Part shown: positions 18,348 to 25,790 of the stretch, piece by piece
Position numbering within the stretch: position 1 is the first letter of the stretch
Layout of the letters: every line of letters begins with the position of its first letter
From: Paenibacillus agilis
GTDB lineage: Bacteria; Bacillota; Bacilli; Paenibacillales; Paenibacillaceae
Direction: 5' to 3'
Assembly: GCF_007786455.1 (NCBI RefSeq)
Contig: NZ_VNJK01000001.1
Location: 1,262,074 to 1,326,073 of the forward strand
Length of the DNA stretch: 64,000 bases
Notes under the pieces: generated by a model
Database searches by the model: none
What the model saw: only the letters and a program-made list of their open reading frames with translations
What the model was told of the DNA's origin: nothing
Program-made: the position numbers and the translations under genes

Positions 18348-18581
18348 CTATACTTCTTTAAAAGCCGCCATTAGTTGATCCCATTCTTCTTCATTCCCAG
18401 CGAATTGTTCTTTAGGGAAGCGTTGAGAAACCCATTGCATCATCTCAGGGCGACCGAGGAACGTATGACACTCTTCTCCCCATTGGTCAGATATTTCACG
18501 AAGGACGAGCTGGCGTCCGTGAACTTCTACCGTAAGCATATTCCATTTGTCCTTCTTGTAAATCAGATGTTTCTTAGCCAT
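18348..18581 (-). CDS. Conserved-looking small protein, unknown function
   Basis: A 77-residue soluble, charged and tryptophan-rich protein starting MAKKHLIYKKDKWNML. GCGAGGT is well placed before the ATG at 18581; the frame runs further upstream to 18704 but without a binding site there. No transmembrane segment or known motif is visible. It is the first gene of a likely two-gene unit with the small membrane protein downstream. It is divergent from the cold-shock gene, 233 bases away. Confidence 0.6.
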   Translation of the reverse strand: MAKKHLIYKKDKWNMLTVEVHGRQLVLREISDQWGEECHTFLGRPEMMQWVSQRFPKEQFAGNEEEWDQLMAAFKEV

Positions 18582-18741
18582 GTTGTACCTCGCTCTTTCT
18601 AGTTTCAAATCTATGTTATTCCTTGATGTATCAAGCAATAACAACCTTACGTTCATATTAACGCAGGGGTCGAAACAAAGCAAATAAAGCTTATCTACAT
18701 ACATGATATTTGATATAATAGCAAGAGGTATTTGAAAAAAG

Positions 18742-18770
18742 TTGCTTTTTCGTATACAGCCGACTATAAT
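18742..18770 (+). promoter_or_regulatory. Sigma-A promoter of the cold-shock gene
   Basis: TTGCTT (18742-18747), a 17-base spacer and a perfect TATAAT (18765-18770). The start point should fall near 18777, giving a 5' leader of about 38 bases. Confidence 0.8.
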
Positions 18771-18777
18771 GTAAATA

Positions 18778-18794
18778 TTCGCCTTTGAGGCGAA
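18778..18794 (+). promoter_or_regulatory. 5'-terminal hairpin of the cold-shock mRNA
   Basis: TTCGCCT and AGGCGAA form a 7-base stem closed by TTG. It begins at the predicted transcription start and ends 6 bases before the AGGAGG. It may stabilise the mRNA or respond to temperature. Confidence 0.5.
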
Positions 18795-18814
18795 GATGTG
18801 AGGAGGTTTTTACT

Positions 18815-19012
18815 TTGAAAGGTACCGTTAAATGGTTCAACGCAGAAAAAGGCTACGGATTCATTTCTGTTGACGGTGGAGACGACGTGTTCGTACACTA
18901 CTCCGCAATTGAAACAGATGGATTCAAGACACTTGAAGAAGGCCAAGCAGTGGAATTCGAGATTTCCGATGGAAATCGTGGACCACAAGCTGCTAATGTC
19001 ATTAAATTATAA
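18815..19012 (+). CDS. Cold-shock protein, CspB/CspD type
   Basis: A 65-residue single-stranded nucleic-acid binding protein of the OB fold, acting as an RNA chaperone. RNP1 is KGYGFISV and RNP2 is [20 protein letters not shown] and [10 protein letters not shown] are family blocks and the length is standard. The start is TTG: AGGAGG at 18801-18806 lies eight bases before it and the protein then begins exactly where the family begins. An upstream in-frame ATG-less extension from 18785 is not used. It has its own promoter, leader hairpin and terminator, so it is monocistronic. Confidence 0.95.
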   Translation: MKGTVKWFNAEKGYGFISVDGGDDVFVHYSAIETDGFKTLEEGQAVEFEISDGNRGPQAANVIKL

Positions 19013-19057
19013 TCGAATTCCTTAGGGAATCTTTATAAATAGTGCCATAGCATTGTT

Positions 19058-19104
19058 AAAGGAGCCCGCTCGTTCTATATAGAATGAGTGGGCTCCTTTT
19101 TCGT
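19058..19104. terminator. Bidirectional terminator after the cold-shock gene
   Basis: AAAGGAGCCC pairs with GGGCTCCTTT around a further GTTCTATATAGAAT helix, followed by TTTTTCG. The A run on the left lets it also serve the convergent nitroreductase gene. Confidence 0.88.
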
Positions 19105-19126
19105 TCTTAACTAAGGTAACAAGTCT

Positions 19127-19783
19127 TCAATAAATGATGCGCAAAATATCGCTTACCTCTTTACGAGAAAGCTTTGCTGGCTTCTCCTTCGCATAGCCGA
19201 GCGAAAGTACCATATTAATTGTCCGATCGGATTCAATATGAAGCAGCTCCTTAATAGCTTCTTCGGCCAGCAACACAGGTCCAGTCATCGGGCATGTAGC
19301 TAACCCTTTAGCATGGGCAGCGAGCATCACATTTTGTACTGCCAAACAGCTGCTTTTGATCCCTTCTTCTTGCCATACAGACTCAGGAACAAGCTGTATA
19401 GGATCGAAGATTTTTGCACGGAACTTAGATTGATACGGTGTTGCCAGACAGATTAATAGCGCAGGAGCTCCTGAGAAAGCAGTGGCATAGGGACCAAATG
19501 ACTTTAACAGCATGCGCGCTTCTCTTGTAAGTCCTTGCGATTCAGCTTGAGCAGCTCTTTCATGAAGCTTCTCCCATGTTAACTCCTCAATAGTACGTAT
19601 CATATCTGCATTCAAAATCGCAATAAATTCCCAAGTCTGTGAGTTCGTATCGCTAGGTGCATATCGTGCACAGTCAATTAGCTCTTGAATATCCTCTGCC
19701 GATACAGGTCGCTCATCATAATTGCGAACACTTCGTCTTCCGTGAATCGTATCTTTTACAATTTCATATGTGTTCAATTTCAA
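19127..19783 (-). CDS. Nitroreductase family protein
   Basis: A 218-residue FMN-dependent oxidoreductase. GRRSVRNYDERPV carries the arginines that contact FMN, ARYAPSDTNSQTWEF is the conserved helix and substrate loop, and SCLAVQNVMLAAHAKGLATC with LSLGYAKEKPAK complete the fold. Such enzymes reduce nitro compounds, quinones or enones with NAD(P)H as homodimers; the true substrate is unknown. The start appears to be TTG, four bases after AGAGG; an internal TTG two codons later has better spacing and cannot be excluded. Confidence 0.85.
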   Translation of the reverse strand: MKLNTYEIVKDTIHGRRSVRNYDERPVSAEDIQELIDCARYAPSDTNSQTWEFIAILNADMIRTIEELTWEKLHERAAQAESQGLTREARMLLKSFGPYATAFSGAPALLICLATPYQSKFRAKIFDPIQLVPESVWQEEGIKSSCLAVQNVMLAAHAKGLATCPMTGPVLLAEEAIKELLHIESDRTINMVLSLGYAKEKPAKLSRKEVSDILRIIY

Positions 19784-19881
19784 TCATCCTCTGTCAAGGT
19801 AGTGGTCCTATCCAATTTGCTTCACATAACAAAAAAATTAGTACCTAATACTAATACCTACTACTATTATAAGAGGAACTG

Positions 19882-21066
19882 TTAAAAATGCAATGCAGCT
19901 GTTGATTTTTCATTGCGCTTTACATATAGATGAAGCAGTGCAAATCCAAAGGCAGCAACTATTGCGAAGCCGGCTGCGGAGAAGAAGACGATATCTTTTC
20001 CATATACCTCTAATAGTTTCCCACCAATGGTACCACTAAGCAGACCAGATATACTTGACCAGACAATCGTGTAGACTGCCATACCTGTTGAGCGGAATTG
20101 CTCAGGAATAACTTTGTTCAAGTAACGAATTGCAACGAAATAAAAAATACCGAACGTTACACTGTGCATCACCTGCGTGCTAATCAGCCAGATCGGATCT
20201 TGAACATAGCCAGCTATAAGAAAGCGCAGCATGTACATAACGCAGGAGATCGCTAACAAGGGAAGTTCCTTTACTCGTTCTCCATATGCATTTAATAGGA
20301 AAAAGATAGGGATTTCACTAACAGCAGAAATCATCCAAGCCCATCCAACAATCGATTCGTCGGCACCAAGCGAAAGGAGAGAGAGACCAAGAAATGCATC
20401 ATTGAACCGATGTCCAATCGCTAGCAGCAGTACACAGATAAGGAAGAGATACACATTTGGTTGCTTAATGACTTCCCATAGACCACCGAACTCCATCTTT
20501 TTGATCGAGGCTTTTTTATCAGAAACAACTAATAAGAGCATCAATGACAGCACACTTAATGCACCGATAACAACCAACGTATATGAAGCGCCAATCGATT
20601 TTAGCAAATATCCGAAGGCTAACGCCGAAAAAGCAAAACCAATCGATCCAAACACCCGAACACCAATAAAGCTGCGGTTATGGGATTGCGTAGTTACAAT
20701 CGTTAGCGTATCAGTCAGTGGAAAGACCGGATAGTAGAAGAAGTAGAACACGACAAGAAGCATCATAACTGTCGTATATGACGAGGCAAAGCTTAGGATG
20801 ACGATCATAATGGTCTGAACAGCAAGTAGAATGAGTATGATTTTTTTAATCGTTTGAGACTTATCGCTTGCTACACCCCAAATAAAGTTTGAACAAATGG
20901 ATATAAGCGGACCTATCGAATAAAGCAGTCCGATCTGTACAGCGTTATACCCAAGTGATTTTAAATATAAAGGTAAATATGAAATAATAACGGCAGAAAT
21001 CATAAATACAGCAAACGTATACGTACGCAGCTTGTTGATTTCCGATGTCGGTGAAGCTGGATTCAT
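19882..21066 (-). CDS. MFS transporter, MFS_1-like/LacY-type
   Basis: A 394-residue transporter with about 12 hydrophobic segments and no signal peptide. The loop after helix 2 contains GVASDKSQ, the position of the GxxxD-type MFS motif, and IGVRVFGSIGFAF is the fifth helix motif of the sugar/nucleoside-like MFS group. The substrate cannot be read. The upstream ATG at 21084 contains the binding site GGAGGGA that belongs to the ATG at 21066, so the latter is the start. It lies upstream of the nitroreductase gene on the same strand with a 98-base gap. Confidence 0.85.
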   Translation of the reverse strand: MNPASPTSEINKLRTYTFAVFMISAVIISYLPLYLKSLGYNAVQIGLLYSIGPLISICSNFIWGVASDKSQTIKKIILILLAVQTIMIVILSFASSYTTVMMLLVVFYFFYYPVFPLTDTLTIVTTQSHNRSFIGVRVFGSIGFAFSALAFGYLLKSIGASYTLVVIGALSVLSLMLLLVVSDKKASIKKMEFGGLWEVIKQPNVYLFLICVLLLAIGHRFNDAFLGLSLLSLGADESIVGWAWMISAVSEIPIFFLLNAYGERVKELPLLAISCVMYMLRFLIAGYVQDPIWLISTQVMHSVTFGIFYFVAIRYLNKVIPEQFRSTGMAVYTIVWSSISGLLSGTIGGKLLEVYGKDIVFFSAAGFAIVAAFGFALLHLYVKRNEKSTAALHF

Positions 21067-21294
21067 GATGTAGGCTCCCTCCATATTTTTAAATGATCCA
21101 ATATGGTAATCATTCTCTATCTAATTTAGTTAGTAGTATATCATGCTTGCAAAGAAGCCGACAGGCAGTGGCAGCAATACGAATGATGATACATTTACAG
21201 GCACTTATGAGAAGTGGTACATTACCATAGAGAAGATAGAAGGATGTAGACTGGTGTCGAATCTAGGCAAAGATAGGTGGAGAAGGGAGTGCGT

Positions 21295-21612
21295 ATGAAA
21301 AGATATCGATTCGATTGGGATGAACGTTTACAAATTCATACGCCGGTGCTGCTTTGCGAATGGGAACAATTAAGCGCTCAAGAGCAGAATAATCTGCTTA
21401 TGCAGTGGGAAATCATTCGTGGCCGTATACCTGATCGTATTTTTGATCTAGAACGTGTCATTATTCTAAAGCAGCAAGCACTCTATGAAGAGGATTGTTT
21501 TGAAGAGTCATGCAGACTAAATAGTGAAATATCTGAACTTGCGAGTGCCATTAATGACCTTCATATTTGGTACCGGACGCAGCAAGATGTAGATGCCAAA
21601 TTACACCAGTAG
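21295..21612 (+). CDS. Small protein with a UVR-like helical hairpin
   Basis: A 105-residue soluble protein. The stretch from about 54 to 81 has the spacing of the UVR motif of UvrB, ClpC and McsA (LKQQALYEED, then FEESCRLNSEISEL), a short antiparallel coiled coil used for protein contacts. The N-terminal half has no known motif. GAAGGGAG is well placed before the ATG at 21295; the GTG at 21277 is not needed. It precedes ytpB by 93 bases and may share its transcript. The function is unknown. Confidence 0.6.
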   Translation: MKRYRFDWDERLQIHTPVLLCEWEQLSAQEQNNLLMQWEIIRGRIPDRIFDLERVIILKQQALYEEDCFEESCRLNSEISELASAINDLHIWYRTQQDVDAKLHQ

Positions 21613-21705
21613 CTGATATTGTTTGTGCATTCAATCACTTCGTAATATAATAGTATCGGTTAAAATGAGAATACAACTCTAACAAGGTGAGATCGGAGGC
21701 TTGTT

Positions 21706-22782
21706 TTGGATAGTAAAAGGCTTAGAACAGCAGCCCCCAAAGGGTCTGTGCAATTAATGTACCGTGTATATAAATACATATTGCCAGAGGTTCGGTCTGA
21801 GCTATCTTATTGGACAAGCCAAGCTGAGCAAATTCCGAGTCAGGAGTTACGCAAACAAGCGTTAGATAGTTTGCGGACGAAGCAGTTCCATTGTCAAGGC
21901 GGAGCTGTGTACGCAGCAGTGTGTCCTGATACGCGAGATGTACTTATTCCATTAATTGTTGCTTTTCAAACGATTAGTGACTACTTGGATAATCTATGTG
22001 ATCGCAGCACTTCGCTTGATCCAGAAGATTTCCGGTTATTGCATGAGTCCATGTTGGATGCCGTGCAGCCAGAACGAAATTTGACGGATTATTATGCGGA
22101 GCGAGAGGATAACGATGACGGTGGTTATTTAGTATCACTTGTGAATCGTTGCCGCGCCTGCATCGCTAAGCTTCCTGGATACAGTCAAGTAAGGTCAGAG
22201 CTGGTACCTCTTGTGAAACTGTACACAGAACTGCAAATCTATAAGCATATTGAATGGTCGAAGCGCGAAAAAGCGTTGTTGGAATGGTGGCAGTTACATC
22301 AAGCCCGCTATCCTGACCTTTCTTGGAACGAATTCGCAGCAGCTACGGGATCCACACTAGGTATGTTCCAATTGTTTGTGTTAGCCTCATGCAAGGATTG
22401 TACACTTCAAGAAGCTCAAGATGTTAGCGCTGCGTATTTTCCATATGTATGCGGTCTTCATATATTGCTCGATTACTTCATTGATCAAGAAGAAGATCGA
22501 ATTGGCGGGGATTTGAATTTCTGTCATTACTACGAAAATGACGAAATGATGTTTCAGCGTATTGGGTACTTTGCAGATCGTTCTTGTGAACGAGTGAGCC
22601 ATCTGTCGGACAATCGTTTTCATCGAATGATTGTAGAGGGATTGCTGGCATTGTACTTGTCAGATCCTAAAGTAGCAGAACAGAGAGAAGTTTTAGATGT
22701 TTCCAAAAGGTTAATGAAAGGTAGTCCAATTATGAGATTATTTTTCTGGATAAATAGCCGCTGGATTCGTAAACATATGTAA
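21706..22782 (+). CDS. ytpB: Tetraprenyl-beta-curcumene synthase (DUF2600, YtpB family)
   Basis: A 358-residue all-helical protein of the YtpB family, which in B. subtilis and relatives cyclises a C35 all-trans prenyl diphosphate to tetraprenyl-beta-curcumene on the way to sesquarterpenes in spores and membranes. Recognisable blocks: YKYILPEVRSELSYW, the segment LRTKQFHCQGGAVYA, the acidic metal-binding-like stretch SDYLDNLCD, and HILLDYFIDQEEDR. The start is TTG, six bases after GGAGG. pfkA begins 21 bases after the stop, so the two are almost certainly cotranscribed, an unusual pairing. Confidence 0.88.
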   Translation: MDSKRLRTAAPKGSVQLMYRVYKYILPEVRSELSYWTSQAEQIPSQELRKQALDSLRTKQFHCQGGAVYAAVCPDTRDVLIPLIVAFQTISDYLDNLCDRSTSLDPEDFRLLHESMLDAVQPERNLTDYYAEREDNDDGGYLVSLVNRCRACIAKLPGYSQVRSELVPLVKLYTELQIYKHIEWSKREKALLEWWQLHQARYPDLSWNEFAAATGSTLGMFQLFVLASCKDCTLQEAQDVSAAYFPYVCGLHILLDYFIDQEEDRIGGDLNFCHYYENDEMMFQRIGYFADRSCERVSHLSDNRFHRMIVEGLLALYLSDPKVAEQREVLDVSKRLMKGSPIMRLFFWINSRWIRKHM

Positions 22783-22803
22783 TGAGGATAAGAGGAGGAA
22801 GAA

Positions 22804-23778
22804 ATGATGTCTGCTGTAAAAAGAATTGCTGTATTAACAAGTGGTGGAGATTCTCAAGGGATGAACGCGGCTGTACGTGCTGTTGTTCGCACTGCCATTT
22901 ATCATGGAATAGAGGTATACGGCATTCAACGTGGTTACCACGGATTGCTTAATAAAGACTTGCGCAAGATGGATATCCGCAGCGTAGGTGACATCATCCA
23001 ACGCGGTGGTACCATTCTTCAATCTGCTCGCTGTCAAGAGTTCAGAACAGCTGAAGGTCAGCAAAAGGGCGCAGAAATTTTGCGCGAATTCGGCATCGAC
23101 GGTCTAATCGTTATCGGTGGAGATGGTTCTTACCAAGGCGCAAATAAACTAAGCAAGCTTGGCATTAAAACGATGGGTCTGCCAGGTACAATTGATAACG
23201 ACATTTCCTTTACAGACTATACAATTGGCTTTGATACAGCAGTAAGCATCGTTGTAGATGCAGTTAACAAACTTCGTGATACGATGAGTTCTCACGAACG
23301 TTCTTCTGTTGTTGAAGTAATGGGCCGTCATTGCGGAGACATCGCATTGTATGCTGGTGTTGCGAGTGGTGCGGAATCTATCCTGCTTCCTGAAGTGCCA
23401 TTCAACTTGGATGAAGTGGCAGATCGCATGAAACAAAACTTTGAAAATGGCAAACGCCACAGTATCATCCTTGTAGCTGAAGGTGTAGGTAAAGGCGATG
23501 ACATTGCTAACGGCATCGTTGAGCGTTGTCCTTCGATTGAGCCGCGCGTAACAGTTCTTGGGCACATTCAACGTGGTGGAACACCTACGGCTAATGATCG
23601 TATTCTTGCGAGCCGTCTTGGTGATTTCGCTGTCCGCAGACTTATGGAAGGTGACTCCGGTAAAGGTTGTGGAGTCATCAAAGGAGAATGTGTTGCAACT
23701 GATATCGACCTCGTTGTTAACACGAAGAAAGAATTCAATCAAGAACTTTATGACTTGTCTTGCCGTCTTTCTCAATAA
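22804..23778 (+). CDS. pfkA: ATP-dependent 6-phosphofructokinase
   Basis: A 324-residue glycolytic kinase that phosphorylates fructose 6-phosphate. TSGGDSQGMNA binds ATP, GGDGSYQGA follows, and D131 in PGTIDND is the expected catalytic base; MGRHCGDIAL and GHIQRGG bind the sugar phosphate. The GGDSQG variant in place of GGDSPG is typical of Paenibacillus as I know it. NDISFTD replaces the common NDIPxTD. AGAGGAGGAAG precedes the ATG. It lies 21 bases after ytpB rather than beside accDA and pyk, the usual neighbours. Confidence 0.94.
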   Translation: MMSAVKRIAVLTSGGDSQGMNAAVRAVVRTAIYHGIEVYGIQRGYHGLLNKDLRKMDIRSVGDIIQRGGTILQSARCQEFRTAEGQQKGAEILREFGIDGLIVIGGDGSYQGANKLSKLGIKTMGLPGTIDNDISFTDYTIGFDTAVSIVVDAVNKLRDTMSSHERSSVVEVMGRHCGDIALYAGVASGAESILLPEVPFNLDEVADRMKQNFENGKRHSIILVAEGVGKGDDIANGIVERCPSIEPRVTVLGHIQRGGTPTANDRILASRLGDFAVRRLMEGDSGKGCGVIKGECVATDIDLVVNTKKEFNQELYDLSCRLSQ

Positions 23779-23811
23779 TGGAAATCATTATATTTTAGAT
23801 ATATAAACAAC

Positions 23812-23845
23812 AACCCGTCAGTGTAGGCTGACGGGTTTACTTTTG
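23812..23845 (+). terminator. Terminator after pfkA
   Basis: AACCCGTCA pairs with TGACGGGTT around an eight-base loop, followed by TACTTTTGTTT. Confidence 0.82.
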
Positions 23846-23857
23846 TTTGCTATTAAA

Positions 23858-24472
23858 TTAGCTCTTTACATCTATTCTTTTCATAAGATGAATATACCAT
23901 TTCAGTCCTGCTTGATGGTTAAACAAGCTGACTTTATCAAGCACTTCGAAGTCGGGTGAATTCTCCATCTCAGCAATTTTATTCTCTATGATCGTATACG
24001 CTGGGTCATTGGTGTTTTTATGAGAATACAAAGAAGAAATGATTACTCCGTTTGAAGTTAGGTGATTTGAGTAGTTTAATAGGACTTTTGTCGTGTTTGT
24101 TACGTAGTGCAAGGATTCATTGAACACGATGATGTCATATTGCTTCTGAGGTGTATAGTCCATAATGTTGCCAACTTGAAACGTATTCGATGGAGCTTTT
24201 TGCGATGCTATCTTAATGGCTTCTGTGGACAAATCAACACCTGTAAAGCCTTTTTTCTCGCTATCGAGCAGTGAATCGTACAAAATCCCCGTGCCACAGC
24301 CCATATCCAATATTCCGTTTGATCCTAAATACCTTCTTATGTACCCATAAACAATCGAATATCTTGAAAATTCGGTGATATCAGCTAAATAATCCCATGT
24401 CTTGTTCTTATACTCTTGATCCCAAACCTCTTGATCACTATCAAGATAATCTTTTGTCGTCGTGTTATCCAT
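23858..24472 (-). CDS. Class I SAM-dependent methyltransferase
   Basis: A 204-residue Rossmann-fold methyltransferase. Motif I is ILDMGCGTG (about residue 54), followed by GVDLSTEAI, the acidic VGNIMDY segment and YDIIVFNESLHYV as the post-motif strands. The substrate is unknown; the fold resembles small-molecule methyltransferases of the UbiE/Tam type. AAGGAGG is eight bases before the ATG. The codons are visibly richer in A and T than those of the neighbours, and it stands alone, both of which fit acquisition by transfer. Confidence 0.82.
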   Translation of the reverse strand: MDNTTTKDYLDSDQEVWDQEYKNKTWDYLADITEFSRYSIVYGYIRRYLGSNGILDMGCGTGILYDSLLDSEKKGFTGVDLSTEAIKIASQKAPSNTFQVGNIMDYTPQKQYDIIVFNESLHYVTNTTKVLLNYSNHLTSNGVIISSLYSHKNTNDPAYTIIENKIAEMENSPDFEVLDKVSLFNHQAGLKWYIHLMKRIDVKS

Positions 24473-24646
24473 TGTTATCTTCCTCCTTGTGCAAATGAAG
24501 TTGAAATAAAATCATTATTGGGAATGAAAATACAGATAGCAGAGCTGGGTGGTAACCTATAGAGTGTTGTTACGGGGAATAAAGTAAGCTGATGTAGATA
24601 TTACCATGTTAAGTAGTAATAATCAAACATTTCACAAAGTGGATGT

Positions 24647-24692
24647 AAAAAAGGAACTTCCTAGTCATATGCCAGATGATTAGGGAGTTCCT
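24647..24692 (-). terminator. Terminator of the yitT-type gene
   Basis: Read on the minus strand, AGGAACT.CCTA pairs with TAGG.AGTTCCT and is followed by TTTTT. It lies just beyond the YitT stop codon. Confidence 0.8.
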
Positions 24693-24701
24693 ATCTGTTG
24701 T

Positions 24702-25529
24702 TTATAATGGTTTAGGACGACGGAAGTTCCCCATAATGCCAACCGTTTCTACGATGTTCACAAAGGCTTTAGGATCCGTTTCCTGTATTGCTCGTTTTAG
24801 CTCGTTCAGCTCATATCGAGTAGTGACCGTCATAAGCATATCGCGCTCGATGTTGGAGAAGGCGCCTTTTGTCTTAATGACTGTAATCCCGTGTGGTAAA
24901 TTCAGCAGTTTTTCTAACAGCTGCTCCTGTTTACTTGTAATGATATATACGGTTACTTTGTAATGGTTAATGTATAGGGTGTCGATAACTTTACCCGTCG
25001 AATAAATCGAGACCATTGAGTAAAGCACTAGCTCCCAATCATTAGTCAATAAGCCATGAGTCAATATGACAATTGCGTTCATTGCTGCAGATATCATGCC
25101 GATTGGTACATCTCGATAACGATTAATAATAGATCCAACAATGTCAAAGCCCCCTGAAGAGCCTCCAACCCGTAACGAAATTCCAGCGCCTATACCTATA
25201 AATGTGCCTCCAAAAACTGCACAGAGCAAAGGCTCAGGTGATATTGAAATTTCGGGTATGATACTAATGAACCAGGTAGTAGCAACAACACTCAACAAAC
25301 TATAACTAATAAATCGACGGCCGATAATAAACCAGCCCCACACGATGAGTGGTAAGTTGAGTGCGAAGTAAAGCACGCTTACATTCCATTGTGTAAAGTA
25401 GCTTGTGATCATCGATACACCGGACACACCACCGCTCAACAACTGGTGGGGGATGAGGAATAAATTAAATCCGACTGCTATGCATGCGGCACCTATTATG
25501 ATGACGATGCAATCCATGATGCGTTTCAA
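24702..25529 (-). CDS. YitT family membrane protein (DUF161 plus DUF2179)
   Basis: A 275-residue protein with five to six membrane segments and a cytoplasmic C-terminal DUF2179 domain of about 80 residues (YIITSKQEQLLEKLL to VNIVETVGIMGNF). GFNLFLIPHQLLSGGVSG and LRVGGSSGGFDIVGSI are characteristic of the family. DUF2179 domains fold like ACT/PII-type sensors, so regulated transport is plausible, but substrates are unknown. The start codon is TTG, preceded by TGAGGTGAG. It is divergent from cshA and ends in its own terminator. Confidence 0.88.
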   Translation of the reverse strand: MKRIMDCIVIIIGAACIAVGFNLFLIPHQLLSGGVSGVSMITSYFTQWNVSVLYFALNLPLIVWGWFIIGRRFISYSLLSVVATTWFISIIPEISISPEPLLCAVFGGTFIGIGAGISLRVGGSSGGFDIVGSIINRYRDVPIGMISAAMNAIVILTHGLLTNDWELVLYSMVSIYSTGKVIDTLYINHYKVTVYIITSKQEQLLEKLLNLPHGITVIKTKGAFSNIERDMLMTVTTRYELNELKRAIQETDPKAFVNIVETVGIMGNFRRPKPL

Positions 25530-25592
25530 GACGAGCTCACCTCATAAAATAATAAATCGTGACTACATTACTGGTATTCATCGTTAGCTTTA

Positions 25593-25601
25593 TGCTATAA
25601 T
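25593..25601 (+). promoter_or_regulatory. Extended -10 promoter of cshA
   Basis: TGCTATAAT is a perfect -10 with the TGn extension. No good -35 is visible at the right distance. Transcription would start near 25608, three bases before the structured leader. Confidence 0.65.
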
Positions 25602-25610
25602 GTATAGGAT

Positions 25611-25745
25611 ATTCTTGAGTACGCATAAAGATTGATTTAACCTCAGACCCATACGCGGCTGGAGGGCGTAAGCCTCACCGCATTGTATATGATGAGACGG
25701 TCGGCCTGAAGTGCCATTCGTCACCTAGTCACGCTACTTAAGAAT
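25611..25745 (+). promoter_or_regulatory. Structured RNA leader of cshA, candidate riboswitch-like element
   Basis: ATTCTTGAGTA (25611-25621) pairs with TACTTAAGAAT (25735-25745), one pair being G-U, and closes a 135-base region. Inside are two helices. The first is ATACGCGG (25651-25658) with CCGC plus GTAT (25678-25688, 3-base bulge), topped by GAGG.C and GCCTC with a GTAA tetraloop of the GNRA type. The second is GACG/CGTC (25696-25722) with an inner GGC/GCC. A further hairpin TGTGGA/TCCACA (25757-25771) ends four bases before the GAAGGAG binding site. It matches no riboswitch class I can recall. Confidence 0.55.
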
Positions 25746-25790
25746 ACAGATAAGGCTGTGGATTGTCCACAACGAAGGAGCATGAATATT

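Noticed and set aside
25758-25790. Longer start for CshA
   Set aside because: No ribosome site at 25758, and the ATG at 25782 is only one base from GAAGGAG; TTG at 25791 is properly spaced.
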